The notes beneath the pieces were generated by a model. It was given only the letters and a program-made list of their open reading frames with translations. It was not told the DNA's origin and did not search any database. A DNA stretch of 64,000 nt from Rheinheimera sp. EpRS3 (lineage in GTDB: Bacteria > Pseudomonadota > Gammaproteobacteria > Enterobacterales > Alteromonadaceae). Shown in pieces: positions 18,383-27,512 of the stretch. Both the position numbers and the translations under genes were made by a program. The stretch covers positions 310,001 to 374,000 of the forward strand of contig NZ_LNQS01000009.1 in the NCBI RefSeq assembly GCF_001513785.1. Direction: 5' to 3'. Each line of letters opens with the position of its first letter. The stretch's first letter is position 1.

Positions 18383-20083
18383 ATGAAAGCCTTATTAATA
18401 TTAAGCGCGCTGTTGCTATCGTTTAACGTAGCGGCACAGCGCATTTTGTTAGACCAACAATGGCAGCCCAGCGATGAGCCGGGCGAAGTAATGTATTACA
18501 TTAACCAGGCGCCGCAGCAGCAAAACGGTGTCTGGCCCTTACAGTTATTTTATCTTTCGACAGATAAGCCGTTTTTTACTGGTAGCCTGAACGGGCCGGA
18601 TTTAGCCGGGCATTATCCGGTTGGCGATTTTGAGTTTTTCTACGACAACGGCCAGCTGTCACGCACAGGTAGCAGTAACGCCAATGGCAGTTATCACGGC
18701 ACCCACCGGCATTATTGGGAAGATGGCACGCTAAAAGGCGAATATCAGTATCAAAACGGCCAGCTTAACGGTGAGCAAAAAACCTACCATCAAAATGGCC
18801 AGCTGCACCGCCATGAGCAGCGTGTTAATGGCGAGCAATCTGGTCTGGTGCAAAGTTTTCATGCTAACGGCCAGTTGGCATCACGCGCAACCTATGGTGC
18901 CAATGGCATGGAGGGCTTGTATGAAACCTTTTATGACAATGGCAAGCCGGAACAACGCGTTAATACGGTGGCAGGTGAGAACCAGGGCGAGCGGCTGTAT
19001 TGGGCTAAAGAAGGCTGGCTGGTTTATCAGCAACATTACCTCGATGGCAAGTTGCATGGTGAAGAGCGTTACTACCAGGCAGAAGGCGTATTAGGTTCAG
19101 TAAAAAATTACCAATATGGCATTCTGGTGGGGCTGCAGCAACAGTTCAGCGGGCCGGGGTTATTAGCGCAACAGCAAAGCTACGACGCCGACGGCCGTGA
19201 AATACAGCGTATCGACTATCACAAAAACGGTAATGTCAGTACGCAAACCGATACACAGTATCTGGCAGAGGGCTCTGTCAGCATTGAACAACGTTTTACT
19301 GCCGATGCAAAGCTAAGTTACAAATATCAGCGTAATACTGCAAAAAACTGGAGTTTACGGGAAAGCTTTAATACCGACGGTGAACTGACCGCGCGTGAAG
19401 AAATGCTCAATGATCAGTATCAGGGGCTGTACATAGCTAAGGCCTGGAATGGCGATATAAAACGGCTCAGCTATGTTAACGGTAAAATGCATGGCGATTA
19501 TCGTGAAGGCTCTGAAGACAGCAACAGTTTTGTGCGCGGCCAATATCAGCATGGCGTTAAAGTAGGGCAGTGGCTAAACAAAACCCGTGATATAACGCTG
19601 ACTGAGCACTTTAACCAGCAAGGGCAGCTCGCCGGCGAACAAAAAGAAGTGACAGCCGATGGCACAGTAATGCGGCTAGAATTTTATAAAAACGACAAAT
19701 TACACGGCGATTATTTACGCCGGAATTTTGATGGCCAGATACAAGCCAAGGGTCGGTATGTAAACGGCCAGCGCGAAGGTGCCTGGCAGCTTCAAGATGA
19801 AAACAGCTACAGCGAACTTAAGTTATGGCATGGCAGCTATAAAGCCGGGCACGAAGTGGGTAAGTGGCAGGCATTTTCTGCCAATGGCCACTTGCTGGGG
19901 CTGATGCAGTATGATGAGCAAGGCAGAATACAAGGCAAAGTATATAGCTTTAATGAAGATGGCAGCCTGTTTCAGAGTGACGAGTATGTTGATCACCAGC
20001 TTCACGGCCAGTCGGTGCTTTACGCAAGTGGTGAGCCCTTTTCGGTGCACGTGTTTGAACAGGGCAAGCTCATCAGCGATTAA
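18383..20083 (+). CDS. Exported YwqK/MORN-variant repeat protein
   Basis: A 566-residue protein with a Sec signal peptide (MKALLILSALLLSFNVAAQ). The rest is almost entirely MORN-variant (YwqK-type) repeats of about 22-24 residues, with recurring patterns such as FYDNGQL, YHQNGQLH, FHANGQLAS, YLDGKLHGEE, YVNGQREGAW. At least a dozen repeats can be counted. Proteins of this kind are often annotated as YwqK family antitoxins, but the signal peptide and length here argue for a periplasmic or surface role rather than a cytoplasmic antitoxin. The ATG at 18383 follows AAGGAG; the upstream extension to 18323 overlaps the lipoprotein gene and is not credible. It is paired with the upstream lipoprotein. 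Confidence 0.8.
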   Translation: MKALLILSALLLSFNVAAQRILLDQQWQPSDEPGEVMYYINQAPQQQNGVWPLQLFYLSTDKPFFTGSLNGPDLAGHYPVGDFEFFYDNGQLSRTGSSNANGSYHGTHRHYWEDGTLKGEYQYQNGQLNGEQKTYHQNGQLHRHEQRVNGEQSGLVQSFHANGQLASRATYGANGMEGLYETFYDNGKPEQRVNTVAGENQGERLYWAKEGWLVYQQHYLDGKLHGEERYYQAEGVLGSVKNYQYGILVGLQQQFSGPGLLAQQQSYDADGREIQRIDYHKNGNVSTQTDTQYLAEGSVSIEQRFTADAKLSYKYQRNTAKNWSLRESFNTDGELTAREEMLNDQYQGLYIAKAWNGDIKRLSYVNGKMHGDYREGSEDSNSFVRGQYQHGVKVGQWLNKTRDITLTEHFNQQGQLAGEQKEVTADGTVMRLEFYKNDKLHGDYLRRNFDGQIQAKGRYVNGQREGAWQLQDENSYSELKLWHGSYKAGHEVGKWQAFSANGHLLGLMQYDEQGRIQGKVYSFNEDGSLFQSDEYVDHQLHGQSVLYASGEPFSVHVFEQGKLISD

Positions 20084-20099
20084 AAGCGCTAAGGCAATA

Positions 20100-22709
20100 T
20101 TACTCCCTCAGAGCTGTATTCTGGCTTACAGATTGCTCACGCAGTGCCGCTTCAAGCTTTTTGGTGGCACTGATATCGACCAATGTAATAACCACGCCGT
20201 CTATGACATTATCCAGCCGCCGGTACGGCATAATGCGTACCGAAAACCAGCGCCCGTCGGTGGTGGGAATTTGTTTTTCACAGAATTTCAGCGTGCGCAG
20301 GGTATCGAGCGCATCGTCGTGTAACGATGGATACTGCAGGCTGCTGGTTAAGTCGCTGAGCGGCCGGCCTAAATCGCTTTCACGCAGATTGATAATATTT
20401 GCCGCCCGATCGGTATAGCGGCGTACATTGAGTTGTTGATCTAAAAATAAAATAGCAATTTCGACACTGTTAAGCGTATTTTGCAGATCGCTTTGCGCCA
20501 ATGCCAGATCATCCAGTTTGGTTTGCAATTCAGTATTAATGGTTTGCAGCTCTTCATTCATCGACTGCATTTCTTCTTTCGATGTGGTCAGCTCTTCATT
20601 GGTTGACTGCAGCTCTTCATTGGTCGATTGCAATTCTTCATTGGTTGACTGCAGCTCTTCTTTTGAGGTGCGGGTTTCTTCACGTAAAGCCTGAATTTCA
20701 TCAAGATACTGTTGCTGCACTGCTGCCAGGGAAAAATCGATGCCGCTGGGCGTATCTTTAGCACCGGTAGCGCTAACATCGCGAAACACGATCATTGTCA
20801 TACCTTGTAGTGGCGCCGGTTCCCGCAGTGCCTGCACTGTTACATCCACCAGCATGGCATTGTCGCCGGTTGACAGCGGCAAACGGTGTAATTGCAATGG
20901 CGTACCTTTGGTTTCTGCAGGCTGCAATGCCGCCTGCTGCAGTGCGGCCGCCAGCGGTGAGCGCAGCCCTTCACGTACCATGGCATGGAAATTCCAGTTG
21001 GCTTTGCCGGCTGCCGGCTCCAGATATTTACCGGTACGCCCGCTGATGTAGACAATGTCACCGCTATTGTTCAGCACCACCGCCGCAGGGGCGTAAACTT
21101 GCAGCAGCACCTGATCTGCAGCACTTTGCAGGTTGTCAGCCTGGGGTGAAGGTGTTTTGTTAATAGCCACCGGATGCTCCTTGGCGAGGGTTGATAAGGG
21201 TGGAAACGAATGTACCGGCAGGTTACGGCTGGTATTGAGCGAAGGCACCTGGCGCTGATAAAAGCGTAATTTTGCCTGCAACGGCACAAATAAATCCTGG
21301 TAGCGGCCAATGGTTTCTGAGCTGCCAAGCAGCAAAATGCCGTTACGACGCAGGCTGTAATGCAACAGCGGCATTAACTTGTGCTGCAACTTAGCATCAA
21401 AATAGATCAGCAGGTTGCGGCAAATAATAACATCCTGCCGGGTGAATGGCGGATCAAGTATTACGTCATGCTGGGCAAATAATACCATGTCGCGGATATG
21501 CTGTTTAATTTGGTAGTAGCTGTCGTGGCGGGTAAAAAATTGCTCTAACCGCGTGGCACAAACATGGTCGCTGATAGCCAATGGATATTGGCCGCGACGG
21601 GCTGTGGCAATCGCATCCGGGCTAATATCAGAGGCGAAAATTTTCAGGCTAAAATGCTGTAGCTCTGGTTGGTGCTGCAGCAACTGGCAAAATACTATTG
21701 CCAGTGAATAAGCCTCTTCGCCGGTAGAGCAGCCAACACACCAAGCACGTAGCGCTGTGTCGCCGCTTTGTTGCTGCAGTAGCGCTGGCAGCACGCTGTC
21801 GGCCAGACAGTCCCAAACGGCTGTATCGCGAAAAAAATGTGTTACGCCAATCAACAACTCTTTAAACAGTAAGTCATTTTCCTGCGGGTTGTCGGCCAGG
21901 TAATCAGCATATTGCTGTGTTGAGTCAAGCGTATGGATAGCCATGCGCCGCTCAATGCGCCGGTGCAGCGTGCTGGTTTTATATAACGAGAAATCATGCC
22001 GGGTATGGCTTTGCAGCCGGGTAATGATCTGTTGCAGGGAGCTGTCTGCTGGTTCCAGCTTTGCCGGCTCTGTTGCTAACGGCATGGGCTCCGGTGGTTT
22101 GTGTGCCACTGTTGCCAGTATTTTGGCAGGTAAATCAGCAGCTTTAGCAATAATATTGACGCAGCCGCTGGCAATAGCGGACTGCGGCATCGAATTAAAC
22201 TGTGCCGAGTCAGGTTGCTGCACGGCAATCAGGCCGCCCGCTGTTTTAATAGCCTGAGCCCCCAGAGTACCGTCGCTACCCATGCCGGATAAAATGACGC
22301 CGACAGCCGCTGTTCCCAGGTTGTCGGCAAGCGACTGAAACAAGATATTGACCGGCAGGCGTCTGCCGCGCGGCTCTTTTGGTTTAACCAGGTTTAATGC
22401 GCCATTATGCAGCCTAAGCTCAGTGTTAGGGGGGATCACATATACCTGATTAGCGCTGATGGGCATGCCTTGTGTCACCTGTTGCACTTTCATGCTGGTG
22501 GCGCGCTGCAGTAACTCCGCTAACATGGCTTTTTGCGTCGGGTCCAGATGTTGCACTATTATCCATGCAAGGCCGGTATCTGTCGGCGTGTGCGACAAAA
22601 ATTGCTCCAGTGCCTGCAAGCCACCGGCGGAAGCGCCAATACCAACGATGGTTTTTGCTGTAGTACCGGCTACGGCTTTTGCTGGGCTGGCTGTGTTGGT
22701 AGCGTTCAC
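20100..22709 (-). CDS. CheB-CheR-PAS fusion protein lacking a kinase domain
   Basis: A chemotaxis-type signalling fusion of 869 residues. It begins with a CheB methylesterase domain (about 18-200): catalytic S27 in GIGASAGG, H54 in IVQHLDP and Asp in GMGSDGTLG are all present. A CheR methyltransferase follows (about 225-480), with RAWCVGCSTGEEAYSLAI as the SAM motif and DVIICRNLLIYF. After a PAS-like segment comes a Glu-rich coiled coil with heptads around EELQSTNEELQ (repeated four times or more), then a second PAS domain. The protein stops shortly after the PAS (SVSQNTALRE), where homologues usually continue into a histidine kinase. The GTG start overlaps the upstream PAS gene by 4 bp (GTGA). 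It may methylate or demethylate an unknown receptor. Confidence 0.88.
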   Translation of the reverse strand: MNATNTASPAKAVAGTTAKTIVGIGASAGGLQALEQFLSHTPTDTGLAWIIVQHLDPTQKAMLAELLQRATSMKVQQVTQGMPISANQVYVIPPNTELRLHNGALNLVKPKEPRGRRLPVNILFQSLADNLGTAAVGVILSGMGSDGTLGAQAIKTAGGLIAVQQPDSAQFNSMPQSAIASGCVNIIAKAADLPAKILATVAHKPPEPMPLATEPAKLEPADSSLQQIITRLQSHTRHDFSLYKTSTLHRRIERRMAIHTLDSTQQYADYLADNPQENDLLFKELLIGVTHFFRDTAVWDCLADSVLPALLQQQSGDTALRAWCVGCSTGEEAYSLAIVFCQLLQHQPELQHFSLKIFASDISPDAIATARRGQYPLAISDHVCATRLEQFFTRHDSYYQIKQHIRDMVLFAQHDVILDPPFTRQDVIICRNLLIYFDAKLQHKLMPLLHYSLRRNGILLLGSSETIGRYQDLFVPLQAKLRFYQRQVPSLNTSRNLPVHSFPPLSTLAKEHPVAINKTPSPQADNLQSAADQVLLQVYAPAAVVLNNSGDIVYISGRTGKYLEPAAGKANWNFHAMVREGLRSPLAAALQQAALQPAETKGTPLQLHRLPLSTGDNAMLVDVTVQALREPAPLQGMTMIVFRDVSATGAKDTPSGIDFSLAAVQQQYLDEIQALREETRTSKEELQSTNEELQSTNEELQSTNEELTTSKEEMQSMNEELQTINTELQTKLDDLALAQSDLQNTLNSVEIAILFLDQQLNVRRYTDRAANIINLRESDLGRPLSDLTSSLQYPSLHDDALDTLRTLKFCEKQIPTTDGRWFSVRIMPYRRLDNVIDGVVITLVDISATKKLEAALREQSVSQNTALRE

Positions 22710-23314
22710 GTTAGCATGATCAATATGGCTTTATGATCAGGGCTGAGGTTTATCGCCAGGCGTAAACTGCAGGTTTCTACCGTGTTGGCGGTAGTAGTGA
22801 CAATCAGCGTAGCGCTTTGCTGGTTACGCTGTACCCGGGCCAGAGCGGCGCTAAGCATAGGCTGGCATGTGGCGCTAAACAGTGACAGCAGTGGGCGGCC
22901 GCAAAGCTGCTGGGGTTGCTGCCCGGGTTGATAGTCTGCTGCATCAGCAAATAAGCGGATTGCTGCGGCATTGCAGTCGGTAATTATACCGTCAAGGCTG
23001 AGAATAAAGCAGCCCACCGGGGCCATAGCAAAGAACTGCCGGTAGCAGGCAAGCTCATGGCTGTATTCGCCTTCATTGTGCTGCAGTTGCTCTAACTGTA
23101 AATCCAGCTCTACCTGGTGAATTTGCAATTCATGCAGTAATTTCAGCCCGTCAGCGGCAGTATTGCCGACACTACTAAGCCGGTACAACACGCCCAGCGC
23201 ATCGGCACTTGCGGTAAAAGCAGTGCTTAACTGCGCCGTGCCTGTTCTGAGTTGTTGTTCAGCTTGCTGGCGCAGCAGAGTGGTGAGTTGCGGCGGAACT
23301 ATCGGATCAGACAT
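22706..23314 (-). CDS. Small PAS domain protein co-transcribed with the CheB-CheR fusion
   Basis: A 202-residue cytoplasmic protein. The first ~95 residues are helical and Gln/Leu-rich (LHELQIHQVELDLQLEQLQ), which suggests a coiled coil. A PAS domain follows from about residue 100, with FFAMAPVGCFILSLDGIITDCNAAA. There is no output domain. Four bases overlap (GTGA) with the CheB-CheR-PAS gene downstream, so the two are translated together and probably interact through their coiled coils or PAS domains. A partner role in sensing is inference. Confidence 0.8.
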   Translation of the reverse strand: MSDPIVPPQLTTLLRQQAEQQLRTGTAQLSTAFTASADALGVLYRLSSVGNTAADGLKLLHELQIHQVELDLQLEQLQHNEGEYSHELACYRQFFAMAPVGCFILSLDGIITDCNAAAIRLFADAADYQPGQQPQQLCGRPLLSLFSATCQPMLSAALARVQRNQQSATLIVTTTANTVETCSLRLAINLSPDHKAILIMLT

Positions 23315-23494
23315 GCAAACCTGCGCTAAGGCTAAAACGTTTTGTAGTATAGGCTGAATAGCCCGCGCCAGACACTGAAATTGCCAACACAGGCATTGTT
23401 TTCTGCTCTGATATGCCTAATACGGCAAGCCGCTGAACGCCAGCTATACTAAAACCGCTTTTAATTTCAGCTTAACTACAGAAAGGAGAGGGTT

Positions 23495-23959
23495 ATGTCT
23501 AAGATTCAGGCTATTCCGGCAGGTTATGCAGCAGTACTGCCATATCTGGTCATTAAAAACGCAGCAGCGGCACTGGATTTTTATCAGAACGCCTTTGGTG
23601 CAGAAACAATAATGCGTATGGATATGCCCGGCGGCGCGGTTATGCACGCCGAAATGCGTATTGGCGCTGCGGTATTTATGCTAAGTGAGCAAAGCGATGA
23701 CTGGGGCAATAAAAGCCCGGATATGCTTGGCGACAGCCCGGTAACACTAATGGTGTATGTGCCGGATGTTGATGCTTTTGTCGCACGCGCAACAACGGCA
23801 GGCGCAACGCTTACCATGGCGGTGGCGGATCAGTTCTGGGGGGATCGCAGTGGTTGCCTGCAAGACCCTTTTGGCCATCGCTGGATGGTATCTACTCATA
23901 TTGAAGATGTACCTGAAGAGGAAATGGCAAAACGTGCAGCACAGATGTTTCGCCAGTGA
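23495..23959 (+). CDS. VOC (glyoxalase/bleomycin-resistance fold) family protein, PhnB-like
   Basis: A 154-residue protein of the vicinal-oxygen-chelate superfamily, PhnB/YkcA type. Two beta-alpha-beta-beta-beta units are visible: the first starts LPYLVIKNAAAALDFYQNAFGAE, split here by eye, and the second contains VPDVDAFVARATTAGATL and ends in LQDPFGHRWMV. Possible metal ligands include the His in AVMHAEMRIG and the His in PFGHRW. The family covers many activities, so no substrate is assigned. A strong ribosome site (AAAGGAGAGGG) precedes the ATG. A decayed second copy of the same 5' end lies at 29285. Confidence 0.88.
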   Translation: MSKIQAIPAGYAAVLPYLVIKNAAAALDFYQNAFGAETIMRMDMPGGAVMHAEMRIGAAVFMLSEQSDDWGNKSPDMLGDSPVTLMVYVPDVDAFVARATTAGATLTMAVADQFWGDRSGCLQDPFGHRWMVSTHIEDVPEEEMAKRAAQMFRQ

Positions 23960-23996
23960 TACAGTAAGGTATAAAACTTTCGGCAGTGGGGCACAG

Positions 23997-26219
23997 ATGA
24001 AAAAGCAGTTTGGTATATTCGTATCATTAGTGGTGTTAACAGTATTGCTGCTGGCGGCTTGCGTTAGCAGCGACAGTACTTCAGCACAAGCAACCACGGC
24101 TGCGCAACTGTTGCGGCTGGATTATCAAAGCAGCATCGACAGTACAAAACGGCAGTATTTTGTTTATTTACCGGCCGGCTACCAGCAAAACAGTGACAAA
24201 AAATGGCCGGTAATGCTGTTTTTACACGGCAATGGCGAGCGCGGTAATGGCCTGGACGAGCTGGATTATACTTTAGTTCATGGCCCTTTGTATGAAGCCT
24301 GGGTGCAAAAGCGTGATCTGCCGTTTATTATCGTTGTGCCGCAATTGCAGATGTTTGCTATGGGTAAGCTGCCTTATATCGCTAACCGCTCGGCTGCTGA
24401 TATTCCCAAACGCTTAACTGATGGCGTGCCACCACGCCCTGACATGTTCCCCTCCACCAGACCCATTGCACCGGCTGAGCCAGTGAGCGATATGAGCACA
24501 GTACCACCGCTGTTGCCTGACGGCTGGGAGCGGGCAGAGCAAGATGTGCTGGCAATGCTGCAAAATGTGCAGGCGAATTACAATACCGATGCCAGCAGGT
24601 TATATTTAACCGGCATCAGTTATGGCGGCTTTGGCAGCTGGTTTATGGCCAGTAAGCACCCGCAGTTATTCGCTGCTGTAGCACCAGTTGTTGGCTGGGG
24701 CCATCCGGATTTAATGGCGCCAATTGCCAAGGCTAAAACACCGCTGTGGGTATTTGCTGCCGGGCGTGATTCGGCCATTAATAAAAACTACTTTTACCCC
24801 GGCATTGAAACCCTGCGCCAGCTTGGCCACAGCAATGTGCGTTTTAGCATGTTAGAGCAAGCTGAACACGACGCCTGGCGCCAGGTTTATGCCGGTGAGG
24901 ACTTGTATAGCTGGCTGCTGGCGCAGCAAAAGCAGTCGGCCGATTCCGCTGTTACGGTGTTTGATCAGGTGCATGTACTGCCGATGGACTCCGACCAGGT
25001 ACTACGCAATCAGCGCGTACTGGTGCAAGGCGATCGTATAGTTGCTGTTGCGCCGGCAGCAGAACTGGCAATACCACAAGGCGCAACGGTAATTGACGGC
25101 GCGGGCCGTTACCTGATGCCGGGCCTGGCAGAAATGCATGGCCATGTGCCGCCGCTGGCAGATTTTAGCGGCATACCGGCGCGTTATTTAGATGATGTAT
25201 TAACGCTGTATCTGGCCGGTGGCGTTACCACAGTGCGTGGTATGCTGGGGCATGATAAGCAATTGCTTTTAAAAGACGATATCGCCAGTGGTAAGCGCCT
25301 CGGGCCAACGCTGTATCTGGCCGGGCCCAGCTTTAATCAGCATACAGTAACATCACCAGAACAAGCGCGTGAGCGGGTGCGCCAGCACAAGCAACAGGGT
25401 TGGGATTTACTGAAGATTCATCCGGGTTTAAGCCTGGAACACTATCAGGCCATAGCCGATGAGGCGAAACAGCAAGGCATCGACTTTGCCGGCCATGTGC
25501 CCGAAGACGTAGGCATTGAGCAGGCTATTCTGCTTGGTAGCCGTACCATTGATCATCTGGATGGTTATATGGCAGCACTGGGCGGTTTTGATAAAGAGCT
25601 AACGGCTGCCGATATGGCACCGCTGATAGCGCTGACGAAAACCAACAATGTAGCCGTAGTGCCTACTCAGGCGCTATGGCAAACCATTATCGGCGCCTCT
25701 GACCCGGCGCAGCTGCAAAACTATGATGAACTGAAATATATGCCGGCGCGGGTAATCTCCGGCTGGCAGCGTTATGTGCAACAACCTGGTGGCGCTTACT
25801 ACAGTGGCGACACTGCTGCGTTGCATGCACAAAACCGCCAACGCTTACTGCGGGCGTTAAATGACGCTGATGTCACTATCTTAATGGGCACCGATGCGCC
25901 GCAGTTATATAGTGTACCCGGCCTGTCACTGCGCCGTGAAATACCCCAAATGGCGGCAGCGGGCATCAGTAACTACGACATTTTACGCAGCGGCACCGTG
26001 CTGGTAGGCGAGTATTTTGCCGATAAAGACCGCTTTGGTCAGGTAAAAACCGGCCAGCGTGCCGATTTACTGCTGGTTGACGGTAACCCTTTGGATGACT
26101 TATCGGTGCTATATCAGCCCGCTGGCGTCATGGTGCGCGGCCAATGGCTAAGCCGGGCAGAGCTTGATAGCAAATTGGCCGATATCGCCGCAGCGCGGCT
26201 GACAGAAAATCAACAATAA
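23997..26219 (+). CDS. Lipoprotein fusing an alpha/beta-hydrolase esterase to an amidohydrolase
   Basis: A 740-residue predicted lipoprotein (lipobox LAAC, C22) with two enzymatic domains. Residues about 35-312 are an alpha/beta hydrolase of the PHB-depolymerase/feruloyl-esterase-like type: HGNGERGNG oxyanion region, nucleophile S208 in GISYGG, probable D257 and H290. Residues about 318-735 are an amidohydrolase of the imidazolonepropionase-like group: H380 and H382 in EMHGHV, K472, H499, H519 in TIDHLD and D632 in MGTDAP, which is a full binuclear-metal set. I place the start at ATG 23997, giving the lipoprotein signal; the open frame extends upstream to 23757 but there overlaps the VOC gene. 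The YdeI-like gene follows after 15 bp. Confidence 0.85.
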   Translation: MKKQFGIFVSLVVLTVLLLAACVSSDSTSAQATTAAQLLRLDYQSSIDSTKRQYFVYLPAGYQQNSDKKWPVMLFLHGNGERGNGLDELDYTLVHGPLYEAWVQKRDLPFIIVVPQLQMFAMGKLPYIANRSAADIPKRLTDGVPPRPDMFPSTRPIAPAEPVSDMSTVPPLLPDGWERAEQDVLAMLQNVQANYNTDASRLYLTGISYGGFGSWFMASKHPQLFAAVAPVVGWGHPDLMAPIAKAKTPLWVFAAGRDSAINKNYFYPGIETLRQLGHSNVRFSMLEQAEHDAWRQVYAGEDLYSWLLAQQKQSADSAVTVFDQVHVLPMDSDQVLRNQRVLVQGDRIVAVAPAAELAIPQGATVIDGAGRYLMPGLAEMHGHVPPLADFSGIPARYLDDVLTLYLAGGVTTVRGMLGHDKQLLLKDDIASGKRLGPTLYLAGPSFNQHTVTSPEQARERVRQHKQQGWDLLKIHPGLSLEHYQAIADEAKQQGIDFAGHVPEDVGIEQAILLGSRTIDHLDGYMAALGGFDKELTAADMAPLIALTKTNNVAVVPTQALWQTIIGASDPAQLQNYDELKYMPARVISGWQRYVQQPGGAYYSGDTAALHAQNRQRLLRALNDADVTILMGTDAPQLYSVPGLSLRREIPQMAAAGISNYDILRSGTVLVGEYFADKDRFGQVKTGQRADLLLVDGNPLDDLSVLYQPAGVMVRGQWLSRAELDSKLADIAAARLTENQQ

Positions 26220-26234
26220 GGCCACGGACTTATC

Positions 26235-26786
26235 ATGATTTTAAACGACACCTACTCTGAGTTTGCTGCAACCGTGCTTAGTCCGGCGCAGCCGGGAGAT
26301 GCTCTGTTGCAGGCTTTTGTGGTGCTGCCTAAAGAAGCCAGTGAAAAACTGCCCAGAAGGGGTAGAACTACGGTAACAGGTCATATCAACGGCGTGGCAT
26401 TTCAGGCCACATTAGAGCCGGATGGCCAGCTAAGCCACTGGTTAGCGTTAAATGATAAGTTGCTCGACGCCGCCGGTGCCGATTTTGGCAGTGTTGCCAG
26501 CTTTGATATTAAAGCGGTAGAGCAAGAGCCTGAACCTGAAGTGCCAACCGATTTACAGCAGGCACTGGTCGCATCAGCTGAAGCCCGTGCTGTCTGGCAT
26601 GACACCACCACTATTGCCCGGCTGGATTGGATCCACTGGATAACCTCAGCCAAACAGGCGAAAACCCGTGCCAAGCGGATCAGTGATGCCTGTAACATGC
26701 TGGCAGAGGGCAAACGGCGGGTGTGTTGTTTCGACCCATCCGGTTTTTACAGCAAAGCCTTCAGTGCGCCCAAAGCCGCGGATTAA
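26235..26786 (+). CDS. YdeI/OmpD-associated (DUF1905 plus OmdA) family protein
   Basis: A 183-residue soluble protein with two parts. The N-terminal DUF1905 beta-barrel (about 1-90) contains LPRRGRTTVTGHINGVAFQA and the linker PEPEVPTDL. The C-terminal OmdA/YdeI-like helical domain (about 100-175) contains the signature RLDWIHWITSAKQAKTRAKRI, given here in part. Members are described as bacteriocin-protection or OmpD-associated proteins, but the biochemical role is unsettled. It starts 15 bp after the esterase-amidohydrolase gene with no terminator between, so the two may be co-transcribed. Confidence 0.85.
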   Translation: MILNDTYSEFAATVLSPAQPGDALLQAFVVLPKEASEKLPRRGRTTVTGHINGVAFQATLEPDGQLSHWLALNDKLLDAAGADFGSVASFDIKAVEQEPEPEVPTDLQQALVASAEARAVWHDTTTIARLDWIHWITSAKQAKTRAKRISDACNMLAEGKRRVCCFDPSGFYSKAFSAPKAAD

Positions 26787-26847
26787 CCTTTAGATGGCTG
26801 CGAAGTGAAATAGCAGGTAAGCGATCCAGGTGATTTTAAGTGTTAAA

Positions 26848-26876
26848 TTGCTTGCTGTAGTTTGGCTGACTATACT
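26848..26876 (+). promoter_or_regulatory. Sigma-70-type promoter of the ParD/ParE-like operon
   Basis: TTGCTT (26848-26853) and TATACT (26871-26876) are separated by exactly 17 bp, ~33 bp before the antitoxin ATG. The -10 lies within GACTA...TAGTC (26868-26896), an interrupted inverted repeat that could be the autoregulatory operator bound by the ribbon-helix-helix antitoxin. Confidence 0.5.
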
Positions 26877-26908
26877 GTAATACATTGTAGTTAGTCAGGG
26901 GTGTTGCC

Positions 26909-27181
26909 ATGAGTGTTACCACGGTACGGTTGCAAGCTGAAGTTGAGCAACAGCTGGAAGCCATTGCCAGCAAGCTGCAGCGCAGCAAAGGTTGGGTTAT
27001 TAACGAAGCGCTGGCGCAATATATTGCCAAACAGCACAGCGAGCAGGCACGCTGGCAGCAAACCCTGACTGCAATGGCGTCGGCAGCCGACGGTAAAGTA
27101 GTCGATGCCGGCGAGGTACACAACTGGCTGGATAGCTGGGGTACGGAATACGAGCAGGACGCACCGGATCTAACCAGGTGA
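26909..27181 (+). CDS. Ribbon-helix-helix antitoxin (CopG/ParD-like)
   Basis: A 90-residue antitoxin. Residues 1-45 form a ribbon-helix-helix DNA-binding fold (VTTVRLQAEVEQQLEAIA, then SKGWVINEALAQYIAKQ). The C-terminal half is acidic and flexible and should wrap the toxin. The stop codon overlaps the toxin GTG by four bases (GTGA). It probably represses its own promoter at 26848-26896. Confidence 0.88.
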   Translation: MSVTTVRLQAEVEQQLEAIASKLQRSKGWVINEALAQYIAKQHSEQARWQQTLTAMASAADGKVVDAGEVHNWLDSWGTEYEQDAPDLTR

Positions 27182-27465
27182 AACTGGTTTACACCGTTGA
27201 AGCAGTGGAAGATCTCAAGCGGCTGCGGCAGTTTATTGCAGAGCATAGCCCTGCTGCCGCGCGCCGGATTGCCGCTGAGTTAGTCGCCAAAATTAAGTTA
27301 TTAGCCGATTTCCCCGCCATCGGCGTACCGGTTGCTATGGCACCGGTGCCGGAGTCTTTGCGTGATATGGTGTTTGGCAACTACGTGGTGCGCTATTCGC
27401 TGCATAGCAGCGCAATTATCATTTTGCGGGTTTGGCACAGTCTGGAAAATGAGCGGCAGCAATAA
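27178..27465 (+). CDS. RelE/ParE family toxin
   Basis: A 95-residue toxin of the RelE/ParE superfamily, partner of the preceding antitoxin. The fold shows the usual helix-helix-beta order, with KLVYTVEAVEDLKRLRQFI, an ARRIAAELVAKIKLL helix, FPAIGVP and the terminal strands VVRYSLHSSAIIILRVWHS. The ParE/Phd-type pairing suggests gyrase inhibition, while RelE-like members cut mRNA; sequence alone does not decide. It starts with GTG overlapping the antitoxin stop. The gene looks intact. Confidence 0.88.
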   Translation: MKLVYTVEAVEDLKRLRQFIAEHSPAAARRIAAELVAKIKLLADFPAIGVPVAMAPVPESLRDMVFGNYVVRYSLHSSAIIILRVWHSLENERQQ

Positions 27466-27512
27466 GCAACATAAGCCCATTGCTGCCAGCCTGTTTGGCT
27501 AACCCGGTTTGT

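Noticed and set aside
20740-21061. Plus- and minus-strand open frames inside the CheB-CheR gene
   Set aside because: They are shadow frames with biased composition and no ribosome sites or family motifs.
23757-23996. Upstream extension of the esterase-amidohydrolase frame
   Set aside because: It overlaps the VOC gene in another frame and would bury the lipoprotein signal; ATG 23997 gives a proper lipobox.
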